This document shows positions 18,148 through 28,014 of a DNA stretch of 64,000 bases, in pieces. The notes under the pieces were generated by a model. It was given only the letters and a program-made list of their open reading frames with translations. It searched no databases and was not told the origin of the DNA. The DNA is from Halobacillus shinanisalinarum (GTDB lineage Bacteria; Bacillota; Bacilli; Bacillales; Halobacillaceae): positions 3,512,001-3,576,000 of the forward strand of contig NZ_CP095074.1 of the NCBI RefSeq assembly GCF_022919835.1, written 5' to 3'. The position numbers and the translations under genes were made by a program. Every line of letters starts with the position of its first letter. Positions within the stretch are counted from its first letter, which is position 1.

Positions 18148-19482
18148 TTAAGCCGACAGATCCATTCCAGGCGGCTTTTGTTTAAATCCTTTCGTTAAGA
18201 TGGCCATATAGATAAAGCCCAGGGCGAACCAAATCCCACCAAGTACTAGCGAATTAACATCCAAGTTAATCAGCAGCCATAGGTCTAGTAGAGCTCCAAT
18301 AGATGGGATAATCAAATACAGGACTATACCTTTCTTAGAACGTTCTTTTCTTTTTATAAAATAGAAGGCAATGACAGAGATGTTGACGCCTGTAAATGCT
18401 AGAAATGCCCCGAAATTAATAAATGAGGCGACTAAGGATAAGCTTAAAAACAAGGCGAGAAGGGAGATGGCACTAATTAATAAAATGTTATTTACTGGTG
18501 TGTTATATTTCGAGTGCAGAGCGCCGAAGAACTTTTTGGGGAGTTGTCCATCTCGACCCATAGCATATAACACTCGGGCTGCACTTGCTTGTGAAGACAT
18601 GGCCGAACCAAAAGCTGTAATAGCATATATAGCCAGAAATAAGGAAGCAAATGTCTTTCCTCCCACAAAAGTAATGATCTCATGAGCAGCGGAATCGGGG
18701 TTTGTAAACGTTTCATATGCTGGCCAGACATTTTGAGCAAAGTATGAAACGGCAATAAAAATGACTCCTCCAACGAGCGTGATGATAAAGACGGCACGAG
18801 GGATCGTTTTTTCGGGATTGATAGTTTCCTCCGCAAAAGTTGTAGCTGAATCAAACCCAAGAAATGAAAAACATAAAAGAGCCGCACCAGCTACAATAAA
18901 CGAAATTGACTCTTCGGGGTTATAAAATGGTTTTAAAGATAGTAAAGTACCGGTTCCTGCTCCTCCTAGAACTTCTTCAATAGATAAACCTATAAAAAGA
19001 AGGATAAACGAAATAGAAAAAATGGTGATCAAAGCGTTCGCTTTAGTCGCTAATTTCACACCTCTCATGTTTGTCAAGGTAACTAAGACGAGTATTCCTA
19101 GTATCCAAACATACTTAGGAATAGTTGGAAAGGCTGCAGAAAAGAAAATACCGAATAGCAAGTAATTAACCATTGGAATGAATAAATAATCCATCAGAAT
19201 GGACCAACCAACAAGAAATCCTACGTACGGATTTATTGATCTTTGTGTATAAGCATATGCTGACCCGGCTGATGGAATGGCTTTTGACATCTGACCATAA
19301 CTATATGCTGTAAAAAGCATGACAATAAGGGCAACTAAATAAGCCCCAGGTACCATTCCATGTGACAATTGGGCAGCGATACCGTATGTGCTAAAGACCG
19401 TAGCAAGAGCCATAAACGAAAAACCAAATAACACAATATGAATAAGCTTTAGAGATCTTTTCATTTCCTTCGTTTCTGACAT
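18148..19482 (-). CDS. APC-family amino acid/amine permease
   Basis: 444 residues, twelve predicted membrane segments, with the APC first-helix pattern and the consensus SAYAYTQRSINPYVGFLVGW in helices 3-4. Start ATG 19482 with AAAGGAGGAAG upstream. First gene of a two-gene operon with the amidohydrolase; imports an amino acid, amine or amide. Substrate cannot be told from sequence. Confidence 0.87.
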   Translation of the reverse strand: MSETKEMKRSLKLIHIVLFGFSFMALATVFSTYGIAAQLSHGMVPGAYLVALIVMLFTAYSYGQMSKAIPSAGSAYAYTQRSINPYVGFLVGWSILMDYLFIPMVNYLLFGIFFSAAFPTIPKYVWILGILVLVTLTNMRGVKLATKANALITIFSISFILLFIGLSIEEVLGGAGTGTLLSLKPFYNPEESISFIVAGAALLCFSFLGFDSATTFAEETINPEKTIPRAVFIITLVGGVIFIAVSYFAQNVWPAYETFTNPDSAAHEIITFVGGKTFASLFLAIYAITAFGSAMSSQASAARVLYAMGRDGQLPKKFFGALHSKYNTPVNNILLISAISLLALFLSLSLVASFINFGAFLAFTGVNISVIAFYFIKRKERSKKGIVLYLIIPSIGALLDLWLLINLDVNSLVLGGIWFALGFIYMAILTKGFKQKPPGMDLSA

Positions 19483-19510
19483 ATACTTCCTCCTTTTACC
19501 TTATCTATAA

Positions 19511-19527
19511 TGCAAATATTGTGCCAA
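19511..19527 (-). promoter_or_regulatory. Sigma-54 (SigL) promoter of the permease-amidohydrolase operon
   Basis: Minus strand reads TTGGCACAATATTTGCA. It has the -24 TGGCAC and -12 TTGC elements, and the GG and GC dinucleotides are exactly 10 bases apart, as required. It ends about 28 bp before the permease start codon. This predicts control by a sigma-54 enhancer-binding activator, whose gene is not in the window. Confidence 0.65.
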
Positions 19528-19593
19528 TTCAGAAAACCGCCTTAGAACGTGGAGTGAAGTATTTTTACTTTCATGAATTATTAAATTCTGCAT

Positions 19594-19617
19594 ACTTTAT
19601 GCATATTGGAATAAAGT
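19594..19617. promoter_or_regulatory. Possible enhancer (UAS) for the sigma-54 promoter
   Basis: ACTTTAT and ATAAAGT arms separated by 10 bp, about 95-115 bp upstream of the predicted start site. A second inverted repeat, TACCACT/AGTGGTA at 19723-19745, lies further up. The rest of the 19483-19821 gap shows no gene and presumably also carries the promoter of the helicase gene. Confidence 0.35.
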
Positions 19618-19821
19618 GTATATCTCTACGAAATGGACCAATTTTTCTTATGGAATCAATGGAGTGGAATAACCATGGAGTGAATCGATAATGAGAAAAT
19701 GTTTCTATACTAAATGGATTACTACCACTCATTACAATAGTGGTATTGGTGTTAGATAAGACAAAAGTTTGATAAAATTGTAAGAAGAGTAAATCGACAA
19801 AAGTAAAGTGGGGTATTTCGT

Positions 19822-22800
19822 TTGGAATCAATTAACACCATGGAGAAAGCTAAGAATTTTTTCGAATATATGCTTTCCTTGAATAAACTTGTTGGGAAAG
19901 TAGTTAGAGATTATAAAGAATTTGATAAGAACTGGGACTTAAATGAACTTAATGATTTGGAAGGCTGTTATACCTTCGGAGATTGTCAGAAAGAGGGGCA
20001 TGTTCTAGAGATACATAGACCGGTCATTAACGAAAGAGATGAAAAACCTCCAAAGCCAGACAAGTTAATCTCTCGGTGGATTAATTTTGATTATAACAAT
20101 GAAACTAGCAATCCATCATATAAAGTTGAAAAAGTTGCTACAGATGATGATGGAAACGAAATAAAAGAAATATTTTCTGAAAACAGTAAGCGAAAGCAAT
20201 CCTACCAGGTGTGGGTTGCTGAATGGAAGGAATGGGCGGCTAATTTAAAAGAGAAAAGAACTGTCTTGCGTCTTTATGAGGAGTACTTTGAGCTGATCTC
20301 TCGTTTTGAAAAAGAGGGAGAGGCTCTCGAATTTATTTATGGAACTGGACTTTTCTGCTGGCAGCATCCGGACCCTAAAATTGGAACCATTCGCTCTCCA
20401 CTTATTACAACAAAACTGGAACTGGAGCTTGATGCTGATAGAGGTATCATCACTGCCAATCAAGTCGATGAAACCATAAAGGTTGAGAATGAAATGTTCT
20501 CGGGGGTGCAACTGCCTAATATGGACCAAGTGAATGAATTGACTTCTAGCATCCAAGCTAGCGGGATTACCGAAGACTTTTCGGACTTCTATACCCAATT
20601 CGTTAATTTAATAGATGCCAATGGGGAGTACATAGCAGAACCTACTAATATCAAGCCACAAAAACATCCTATTATTTATGATTATTCTATTTTTTCTTTA
20701 AGAAGCAAAAATACCAGAGTTTTACGAGAGGATTTAGAGCAAATAATCGAAGAAATCTCTTCAGGTGAAGAATTTGAGCTTTCTGAAACGGTGCTATCCA
20801 TTTTGGGTGAGGAAAGTGACCTTTCAAAAGATAATGCGAAAGGGTTTGAAAAAGATGGATTAAATTCAGTTGAGAAAAATCTATATTTCCCCCTAGAGTC
20901 TAATGAACAACAAAAAGAAATCGTTAATAGGGTTGAACATCATCATGGTGTCACTGTTCAAGGACCTCCAGGAACAGGGAAAACTCATACAATCGCGAAT
21001 CTCGTATCGCATTTTCTCTCTGAAGGGAAAAAGATATTAATCACCAGTCAAAAGGAGAGTCCTTTAAAAGTATTAAAGAACAAGATACCTAAAGAAATTC
21101 GTGATTTATGTGTACCTGTACTTGGCGGAGGAAGAGAATCCCTGCAAGGAATTGAGCAATCTATTCGTACCATTAGTGAAAAGCTAGGAGAAGTAGATGT
21201 TCAAAAGCTTGAAAGAGTGATTGAGAGAAATAAGGATAATTTAGATCGAAGCAAGCGAAATGAATCAAAGTTAAAAAGCCAAATCAAAGAATATGCGGAA
21301 AAAGAGGGAACTTCCATTCAATATAAAGGAGAAAGATTATATAAGTATGACGTAGCTAAACGTCTTTCAGAATCTACTATTGATTACTCCTGGATTCAAG
21401 ATGATGTGCCTCTAGATGGGAAATTTTCGTTGCAAGCTCCAGATTTTAAAGAAATGTGGGCATTAAGGGGTGAGTTACATAAAGGCGATTTATCTTTAGT
21501 TCATAAGGAACTTCCAGTGGTAGATGAACAGATTAGGAATAGTGAATCGTTCTCCTCTTTCATGGACGGAGGAGAAAGTTTAGTTGATTCTAACGATGTT
21601 GGAAAGAACATTTTGGAAACCTATCAGCTTCCGAGTGATGAAACTGTACTTGAACCATTACTAGCGAGTATTAATGCAACAATCCATGTTTCAGAGATCT
21701 TAAGTGATAATGAATACCAGGCTGTTATTGAAGATTTTCGTGCGGGAGGCGGACGCGAGCAGCGTTGGCGGACATTAATTGAGGAAACGGAAGATGCGAA
21801 GCAACAACTATTTGAATACTACAACCAACTTGTTACTCATAAAGTAGATCTACCTCATAAAGACTTATCCTTTTTAAGAGAAGAATTAGAAATTGCAAAA
21901 GAACGCTTAAAGACTGGCAAAAAACCAAATTTCTTCTTTTTTATGCTTAAGGGAAAATCATGCAAGTATTTGTTTGAAAAGCCTGTGGTTGATGGAAAAT
22001 CAGTCAACACGTTAGAGGATATTGTGCCACTTGAAACCTACTTGAAGTATGAAGAGCTAAAACAAGAAACAGCTCGTAAATTCAATGGAAATATGGAAGA
22101 GATAGGGCATTCCATCATAGAACTGGAAGAGAAAAGGTTCCCTTACCTTTTAGAGGATCGGTTAAATGAGCTCAAATCAATCCAAGAATCGATTGATGCA
22201 GTTATTTCATTTAAAGAAAAAATTGCAGATTATAACCTTGATGAACTTGATCCATACTCACCAATAGATAATAAAAAGGTAAAAGCAGAGATGGAAACAG
22301 CGATTGAACATCTAAAATACCGTAAATGGGACCAGGAGTTTTACAAGGAACATCAACTGTTAAGAGAATTAAGTGACGAGGAAAAGATGCACCCGATTAC
22401 AGAAGAGTTTACGGCTGCCTTTGAATCGAAGGATCGTGCTAAATGGAGCGACCTTTTGACAAGATTACAAACATTGCAAGAGAAACAATTGAACGTAAAA
22501 CAGTTTTATCAGCTGCTCGATCCATTAAAACCATCCTTACCTCTAACTAGAAAGTGGATCGAATTTTCAGTTGGAAAACTAATTGATTTTCCAGAAGATT
22601 ATAAAGAAGCTTTTGAGCTTAAGAAGTTGCAAACGTGGTTGGATGAAACAAAAGATATGAATGTTGCCCTTCTTAAAGGCCAGATAGAAGACGAGCATAA
22701 AGAACAAAGAAGGCTCGTGCGTGAAATCGTAAGTGCAGCCACCTGGAAGAACCAAGTGCAATCTATAACAGCGAGGGAGAAGAGAGCGCTGTCTGCATGG

Positions 22801-24171
22801 AAGTCTTATATTAAGCGGTTTGGTCAGGGTACAGGTAAGTATGCGCAGAACCATTTACAGGATGCTAGAGAAGAAATGAAAACAGCTCAAAGCGCGATCC
22901 CTGTATGGATTATGCCAGTTAACCAAGTGATCGAAAACTTCCCTGTTACAAACGACAAGTTTGACGTCATTATTTTTGATGAAAGCAGCCAATGCGACTT
23001 GTTTTCCGTCAATGTATTAATGCGAGGAAATAAAGTAATTGTAGTGGGCGATGATGAACAAATTAGTCCTCAATCGATTGGAATCAATCAAGAGGATGTC
23101 TATGACCTGACGAGACGGTACATGACGGGGATTCCGAATGCAACCTTGTTTGATGGGAATATTTCGTTATATGAAATTGCTGAACAAACCTTCCCTAAAG
23201 AAGGTAAATTAATGCTGCGAGAACACTTCCGTTGTGTACCCGAGATCATCCAATATTCCAATGACTTAAGCTACGGTGGGGAAATGATTCCTTTGCGATT
23301 GCCGTTAGAAGATGAAAAAATTGATCCACCCGTGCACGCTGTAAAAGTCGATGAAGGCTACAATGATGAGAGGAATAAAGACATTAACCTTCCAGAAGCG
23401 GAGGCCATCGTTGGTGACATCGGAGAAATGATCGAAGACCCTAAATTTGATGATCAAACGATTGGAGTCATAACCCTCCAAGGTCTGAAACAACATAGAC
23501 TAATCGAGAATTTGATTCGTGAAAAAATTGGGGACCGTGAGTTTGTAAAACGTAAAATCATTTGCGGGAATCCTTACACCTTACAAGGGGATGAAAGAGA
23601 TATAGTATTTCTATCCATGGTCGTAGCTCCTGATCGGAATTTTAGAGCCTTAACAAAATCCTCTGATAAACAACGTTTTAATGTTGCGGCAAGTCGAGCC
23701 AAGAACCAGATGAGACTCTACCACTCCGTAGAATTAGAACGGTTAAATCCAGATGATTTACGATATAAATTGTTGAGCTACTGTAAGAATCCAACACGTC
23801 TTAATGAACAAGTCGAAAACTTAGAAGAGCAGTGTGATTCTCCATTTGAAATTGACGTCCTTCGAATGATCCTATCTAAAGGATATAAAGTAACTCCACA
23901 GGTGCAAGTAGGGCGTTATCGAATCGATTTTGTGATTGAAGGATTACGTGATCGATTAGCTGTTGAATGCGATGGGGAGAAGTGGCATGGTCCTGAGAAG
24001 TTTGAGGAAGACATGCAGCGTCAGGAATCGCTAGAACGTGCTGGTTGGTTGTTTTGGAGAGTCCGGGGCCGAGAATTCTATTTTGATCGAACAAAGGCAA
24101 TGGAAAGTTTATGGGAACAATTGAGTGAGATGGGGATTGAACCTGTTTATGATCATTCAGTGCTTAGTTAG
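19822..24171 (+). CDS. Large SF1 helicase with C-terminal Vsr/REase-like nuclease domain
   Basis: 1449 residues. Walker A GPPGTGKTHTIANL near residue 381, followed by a roughly 600-residue insertion rich in charged heptads (probable coiled coil). The DEAD-box-like Walker B VIIFDESSQCD is near residue 1050, and later SF1 motifs are GDDEQISPQS, LREHFRC, TLQGDERDIVFLS and FNVAASRAKNQM. The last 110 residues form a restriction-endonuclease-like domain with FEIDVLRM, YRIDFVIEG and LAVECDGEKWHG (D...ExD/K type). Architecture is like Upf1/Dna2-type helicases with an MTES_1575/Vsr nuclease, often found in defence islands. TTG start preceded by GTGGGG; the ATG six codons later is an alternative. A stand-alone antiphage role is inference. 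Confidence 0.8.
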   Translation: MESINTMEKAKNFFEYMLSLNKLVGKVVRDYKEFDKNWDLNELNDLEGCYTFGDCQKEGHVLEIHRPVINERDEKPPKPDKLISRWINFDYNNETSNPSYKVEKVATDDDGNEIKEIFSENSKRKQSYQVWVAEWKEWAANLKEKRTVLRLYEEYFELISRFEKEGEALEFIYGTGLFCWQHPDPKIGTIRSPLITTKLELELDADRGIITANQVDETIKVENEMFSGVQLPNMDQVNELTSSIQASGITEDFSDFYTQFVNLIDANGEYIAEPTNIKPQKHPIIYDYSIFSLRSKNTRVLREDLEQIIEEISSGEEFELSETVLSILGEESDLSKDNAKGFEKDGLNSVEKNLYFPLESNEQQKEIVNRVEHHHGVTVQGPPGTGKTHTIANLVSHFLSEGKKILITSQKESPLKVLKNKIPKEIRDLCVPVLGGGRESLQGIEQSIRTISEKLGEVDVQKLERVIERNKDNLDRSKRNESKLKSQIKEYAEKEGTSIQYKGERLYKYDVAKRLSESTIDYSWIQDDVPLDGKFSLQAPDFKEMWALRGELHKGDLSLVHKELPVVDEQIRNSESFSSFMDGGESLVDSNDVGKNILETYQLPSDETVLEPLLASINATIHVSEILSDNEYQAVIEDFRAGGGREQRWRTLIEETEDAKQQLFEYYNQLVTHKVDLPHKDLSFLREELEIAKERLKTGKKPNFFFFMLKGKSCKYLFEKPVVDGKSVNTLEDIVPLETYLKYEELKQETARKFNGNMEEIGHSIIELEEKRFPYLLEDRLNELKSIQESIDAVISFKEKIADYNLDELDPYSPIDNKKVKAEMETAIEHLKYRKWDQEFYKEHQLLRELSDEEKMHPITEEFTAAFESKDRAKWSDLLTRLQTLQEKQLNVKQFYQLLDPLKPSLPLTRKWIEFSVGKLIDFPEDYKEAFELKKLQTWLDETKDMNVALLKGQIEDEHKEQRRLVREIVSAATWKNQVQSITAREKRALSAWKSYIKRFGQGTGKYAQNHLQDAREEMKTAQSAIPVWIMPVNQVIENFPVTNDKFDVIIFDESSQCDLFSVNVLMRGNKVIVVGDDEQISPQSIGINQEDVYDLTRRYMTGIPNATLFDGNISLYEIAEQTFPKEGKLMLREHFRCVPEIIQYSNDLSYGGEMIPLRLPLEDEKIDPPVHAVKVDEGYNDERNKDINLPEAEAIVGDIGEMIEDPKFDDQTIGVITLQGLKQHRLIENLIREKIGDREFVKRKIICGNPYTLQGDERDIVFLSMVVAPDRNFRALTKSSDKQRFNVAASRAKNQMRLYHSVELERLNPDDLRYKLLSYCKNPTRLNEQVENLEEQCDSPFEIDVLRMILSKGYKVTPQVQVGRYRIDFVIEGLRDRLAVECDGEKWHGPEKFEEDMQRQESLERAGWLFWRVRGREFYFDRTKAMESLWEQLSEMGIEPVYDHSVLS

Positions 24172-24185
24172 TTTGCAAGTGTTTT

Positions 24186-24223
24186 AAGCCTGTTCTCATT
24201 TTAAATGGGGGCAGGCTTATTTA
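24186..24223 (+). terminator. Terminator after the helicase gene
   Basis: AAGCCTG...CATTT pairs with AAATGGGGGCAGGCTT (several G-U pairs), then ATTTA. The gap to 24586 beyond it holds no gene. Confidence 0.55.
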
Positions 24224-24455
24224 GAAAGATGAGACCTACTCTATTTGAAGGGTTACGTTTTGAATTTACAGCGCGCTGAGCAATCCGACAGCTACAAAGA
24301 TATCCTTGTTTAGGCGTCCTCATACCAAACATTTTGTTGCTGTGGTCATACTGCTGGCGTCTATTGGAATTGATAAGAGAAACTCCTTTGAAGGATTTAT
24401 AAGGACTATCAGTGAAAGCTAATCTTTAGAATGTAACGTACATTCATCTGTATGT

Positions 24456-24503
24456 ACAGGGTACACCCTGTTCAAACAAAATAAAACCCTGTTATGCCAG
24501 GGT
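24456..24503. repeat. Tandem small hairpins with CAGGGT/ACCCTG arms
   Basis: Perfect inverted repeat ACAGGGTACACCCTGT at 24456-24471, then ACCCTGTTATGCCAGGGT about 15 bp further on. Both hairpins use the same arm sequence. Function unknown; the surrounding 24224-24586 shows no gene. Confidence 0.35.
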
Positions 24504-24586
24504 ATAAAGTGTTCATTCAAGGTTGTTCAATTTAATTGAGGTGAAAATAATGATATTTGGATACGAACGAGTGAGTCCAAGTAATT

Positions 24587-24632
24587 AAAAATCCCTCCCT
24601 ACCAAGCTTTATTGAGCAAAGTAAAGGAAGGA
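24587..24632 (-). terminator. Terminator after the EamA transporter gene
   Basis: On the minus strand TCCTTCCTTTAC pairs with GGTAGGGAGGGA (G-U pairs), followed by TTTTT. Confidence 0.5.
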
Positions 24633-24693
24633 TATATAGGCTCGGGCACTAACAAGAGTAATTTTCTTTAGACCATTTCAGTTGCTAAACTTG

Positions 24694-25626
24694 TTAAGTG
24701 ATTTTTTTATTAGATGATAACTGGTTCCTTTTAAAATCTTTCTTCAAACTTCTATGAAAAGGAAGGCGAAACCCCATTGCAATAGCAGCCCCAACACAAC
24801 CAAGTAAGCATCCGAAAAATAAATATAAAGTTGGCTTTGAGTCCCCGATTATAACGGATGCAATCCCTCCTATAGCAGGGAAAAGGGCAACCATGTAGCT
24901 GCTAAGTGATGCACCGATTCGCTCGACAAGTTTGAGGTAGAACATCCATGCGACAAAGGATGCAAGTATCGTTAACCAAGCCAACGCTGCAAGATAAGAG
25001 GTTGATGTTGGGATGTAGAAATTCTGGCCTTCGAAGGCGCAGATAATAAATAGAAGAAGTGCTGCTACAATCCCACCCACACTATTTGAATAGACGGGAT
25101 TAACTCCCCGGTTGGCGTTTCGAGCTGAACTTGCATCACCAACCGATGTCAACAAGGTACCGAGTAATGCCATTCCTATCCCTTTTAGGTAAGCTGAATT
25201 GAATTCTTCCGATAAAAGAGGGTAAATCACCACACAAACAGCAATAATACCAACAATTCCCCCTATAAGAATTCGAGGATGTAACTTCTCTCCAAGAAAT
25301 ACACGCAATGCAATAGGAGTCAATATAGCTTTCATTGAAAACATTAATGTCACCAGCGCTGCTGAACTCCAGATTGTGCCATAATACAAAAAGAGGTAAC
25401 TTAATGCAAAGTTGCAAACTCCAAATGTAATAATGGGCAAAGCATCACTACGTGAAGGCCGGCCAGATGGGCGAGACAGGCAAGCTAAGATAACGAACAA
25501 CAAGGCAGCTCCTGCAATGCGGTAGGTCAATGACACTTCAAGGCTTATAGGTGTACCCTGAATTTTGACTGCTATAAAATTCAGCCCCCATACAAGGAGG
25601 CAGAAAATGTACATAAAAACTGTCAT
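24694..25626 (-). CDS. EamA (drug/metabolite) family transporter
   Basis: 310 residues, ten predicted membrane segments in two EamA repeats; second repeat begins near residue 150 and the C-terminus is basic. Start ATG overlaps the last bases of the 5-aminolevulinate-synthase-like gene, so the two are translationally coupled. Family members usually export amino acids or metabolites, so export of the partner enzyme's product or a derivative is a fair guess. Confidence 0.82.
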   Translation of the reverse strand: MTVFMYIFCLLVWGLNFIAVKIQGTPISLEVSLTYRIAGAALLFVILACLSRPSGRPSRSDALPIITFGVCNFALSYLFLYYGTIWSSAALVTLMFSMKAILTPIALRVFLGEKLHPRILIGGIVGIIAVCVVIYPLLSEEFNSAYLKGIGMALLGTLLTSVGDASSARNANRGVNPVYSNSVGGIVAALLLFIICAFEGQNFYIPTSTSYLAALAWLTILASFVAWMFYLKLVERIGASLSSYMVALFPAIGGIASVIIGDSKPTLYLFFGCLLGCVGAAIAMGFRLPFHRSLKKDFKRNQLSSNKKIT

Positions 25627-26855
25627 TGGAAAGTCACATCTGTACGTTCCACAAATGAAATGTCAAAGTGATGGAAAACTTCAATCAAAGCATCTGTTAG
25701 TTGTAAAATTTGTTCCTCGGTGTGATTAGGTGTAACGTTAACACGAAAGCGCTCTGTTCCTACAGGGGCGGTTGGCGAGTTAATAGGTTGTAAGTAGACA
25801 CGATGCTTTTCCAGCAAGCGCTTAGCCGCATCCTTACACTTTTTGGCATCCCCAACTAAGACCGGAAGAATATGAGTTTCACTCGATTTCATGATAGGGA
25901 TACCTGCTTGATAAAGTTCATCCCTTAAGATTTTCGTTTTTCTATGTAGAGTATTTCTTTCCTCATCTGATTTCTTTAAGTGTTCAACACTTGCGTTACA
26001 AGCTGCTACTATAGATGGAGGAAGTGATGTAGTAAAAATAAACCCAGAGGCAAAGGAGCGAATGGCGTCAACCATTTCTTCTGATGCAGCAATATACCCT
26101 CCTATTACTCCAATTCCTTTTGCCATGGTCCCTTGGATGATATCCAATTGATTCTCTACGCCTAGTTCCGCAGCTATACCTGCCCCGCGTGGACCATACA
26201 TTCCAATAGCATGTACCTCATCTATAAATGTTAAAGCGTTATACTTCTTAGCGAGGCTACAAATTTCTTTAATCGGGGATACATCTCCGTCCATAGAGTA
26301 CACGGACTCGAATACAATGATTTTTGGCCGATCAATGGGTTGTGCCGCAAGTAATCCCTCTAAATGCTCCACGTCATTATGTCGGAAAACTGCACGGTCG
26401 GTTTTAGTACTACGGATTCCATTAATGATTGAAGCATGATTTAGTTCGTCAGAAAAGATGATGCATTCAGGGAATAGCCGTAGTAAGCATTGTAATGTGG
26501 CATCATTTGATCCGTACCCTGTTGGGTAAACTAAAGCTGCCTCTTTATTGTGCCAGTCTGCAAGTGAGGATTCCAATAAGTTATAATGTTGATGGGTACC
26601 TCCTATGTTTCTCGACCCGCCAGAACCTGCCCCGAACAACTGGATTGCCTCGTGTGCAGCTTCGGTTACAGCTGAATGTTGTGACATACCAAGGTAGTCA
26701 TTGCTACACCAAACAACAACTGATTGCTCTTCTTCTTGTCCACTTAACATTGCTAAGGGATATTGTCCGCGTATACGGTTAATTGTAACGAATTCCCGAT
26801 ATTGTCCACTTTCTTTTAAAGATTGGATCTTGTTGTTCATCATTTCAGCATACAT
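25623..26855 (-). CDS. 5-aminolevulinate synthase-like alpha-oxoamine synthase
   Basis: About 410 residues, PLP-dependent. Condenses glycine with an acyl-CoA, succinyl-CoA if it is a true ALAS. ALAS-like signatures: YREF near the N-terminus (the Arg that binds the succinyl carboxylate), [23 protein letters not shown] (Asn where AONS enzymes have Leu), [28 protein letters not shown], the PLP-lysine loop [17 protein letters not shown], and GTERFRV. Start chosen at ATG 26855, AGGAGGA six bases upstream; the longer frame to 26891 lacks a ribosome binding site. Most Bacillota make aminolevulinate by the C5 route, so this enzyme is unusual here, and with its exporter and nearby recombinase it suggests transfer. 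Alternatives: CqsA- or AONS-like enzyme with another acyl-CoA. Confidence 0.75.
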   Translation of the reverse strand: MYAEMMNNKIQSLKESGQYREFVTINRIRGQYPLAMLSGQEEEQSVVVWCSNDYLGMSQHSAVTEAAHEAIQLFGAGSGGSRNIGGTHQHYNLLESSLADWHNKEAALVYPTGYGSNDATLQCLLRLFPECIIFSDELNHASIINGIRSTKTDRAVFRHNDVEHLEGLLAAQPIDRPKIIVFESVYSMDGDVSPIKEICSLAKKYNALTFIDEVHAIGMYGPRGAGIAAELGVENQLDIIQGTMAKGIGVIGGYIAASEEMVDAIRSFASGFIFTTSLPPSIVAACNASVEHLKKSDEERNTLHRKTKILRDELYQAGIPIMKSSETHILPVLVGDAKKCKDAAKRLLEKHRVYLQPINSPTAPVGTERFRVNVTPNHTEEQILQLTDALIEVFHHFDISFVERTDVTFQ

Positions 26856-27140
26856 AACTTGTCCTCCTAGTGTATCTAGTCCAATAGTCAATCCCTATAA
26901 TAAAATATAAATGTTAAGCAGAAATGCGCTAAACTTGAATAATATGTAAATCGACGAGGAGTCGCAATACATTCCTCCTCTTCCGTTATATGGATATTGG
27001 GGCACCTAAATAAATTATCATGTGAATGAGATTAGTCAATATTATTTACTTAAATTGGTAATAAGCTACCAACTTTACAGATTATTTAAAAATTTGTACT
27101 TGCGTATGAGACCTTGCAGGATATGTTTAGATAAATAGGA

Positions 27141-27198
27141 AGGGTAGCGTCCGGGGAAATGCGCTTAACGTTGTAAATTCGCATCCGGACGCTACCCT
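27141..27198. repeat. Strong hairpin downstream of the recombinase gene
   Basis: AGGGTAGCGTCCGG at 27141 pairs perfectly with CCGGACGCTACCCT, with an inner ATGCG/CGCAT stem. There is no long T-run, so it is either a poor terminator for the recombinase gene or a mobile small repeat. Nothing else is seen between 26856 and 27265. Confidence 0.5.
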
Positions 27199-27265
27199 GT
27201 TTGGCTAACTGCCTTTAAATTATATAGAAGAGACGAAATCCGTTCTTGAGGGGAATAATAGGGTG

Positions 27266-27820
27266 TTAACGATTACTTAAATATCTATAAAAAGTAGCTC
27301 TGCTAATGTCAGCTGCATTCAGTATTTCCTCTATACTATACTCTTTACTATCATACATGCGAAAGGCCATATCCAGTTTAGATTGGGATTTATTTGGTCG
27401 TCCCCCTTTTCTACCCCGGGCTCTCGCAGCATCCAAACCAGATTTCGTTCGTTCTGATATAATGTCACGTTCAAACTGCGCTAATCCACTAAAAATTGTG
27501 AATACCAATTTTCCCATTGCTGTTGTGGTATCAATTTTCTCATTAATAGAAACAAAGTTAATGCCTTTTTCATGAAAGTCATTGATTAGATCTACCAAGT
27601 GTTTTGTGCTACGACCAATTCGATCGAGTTTATAAACGACTACCGTATCTCCTTCACGTAGATATTTAATCATTTCCGTGAATGCCGGACGATCCTTTTT
27701 CGTTCCCGTAATTTTTTCTGAGTAAATGTTTTTCTCTTCTAAGCCATATCTTTTTAACGCGTCAAACTGCATATGTAAATTTTGATCTTTTGTACTGACC
27801 CGGGCATATCCAAATAACAT
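27266..27820 (-). CDS. Serine recombinase (resolvase/invertase family)
   Basis: 184 residues. Catalytic Ser9 in YARVSTKDQNL, Arg residues in KLDRIGRSTKHLVDL, and QFERDIISERTKSGLDAARARGRKGGRP leading to the C-terminal Hin-type helix-turn-helix IEEILNAADISRATFYRYL. Length is typical of Tn3-family and plasmid resolvases. Start ATG 27820 with AAAGGAG upstream. No transposase is seen nearby, so it is either a remnant of an element or a stand-alone recombinase. Repeats that might be its sites lie just upstream. Confidence 0.9.
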   Translation of the reverse strand: MLFGYARVSTKDQNLHMQFDALKRYGLEEKNIYSEKITGTKKDRPAFTEMIKYLREGDTVVVYKLDRIGRSTKHLVDLINDFHEKGINFVSINEKIDTTTAMGKLVFTIFSGLAQFERDIISERTKSGLDAARARGRKGGRPNKSQSKLDMAFRMYDSKEYSIEEILNAADISRATFYRYLSNR

Positions 27821-27856
27821 ATTTTGTAACTCCTTTTTGAAATTCGTTACTTATAT

Positions 27857-27988
27857 ATTATCAAAAAGGTTATTAGGAGTATATATTAATACTTTGTTTT
27901 TGATACGACTTTTAAAACTTGAGTTCAGCCCAAGATACGGTGATTTTTAAGAGTTTCACATGGCTCATACCACCTGTATCAAAAACGA
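27857..27988. repeat. Repeated TATCAAAAA motifs upstream of the recombinase
   Basis: Copies at about 27858 (+), 27893-27903 (inverted, GTTTTTGATAC) and 27974-27984 (GTATCAAAAAC). The last two form an 11-bp perfect inverted repeat 70 bp apart. Location and spacing suit a resolvase res site, but the match to any known subsite is unproven. Confidence 0.35.
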
Positions 27989-28014
27989 ATGTTATTGATA
28001 AGTATGCGCTACTC

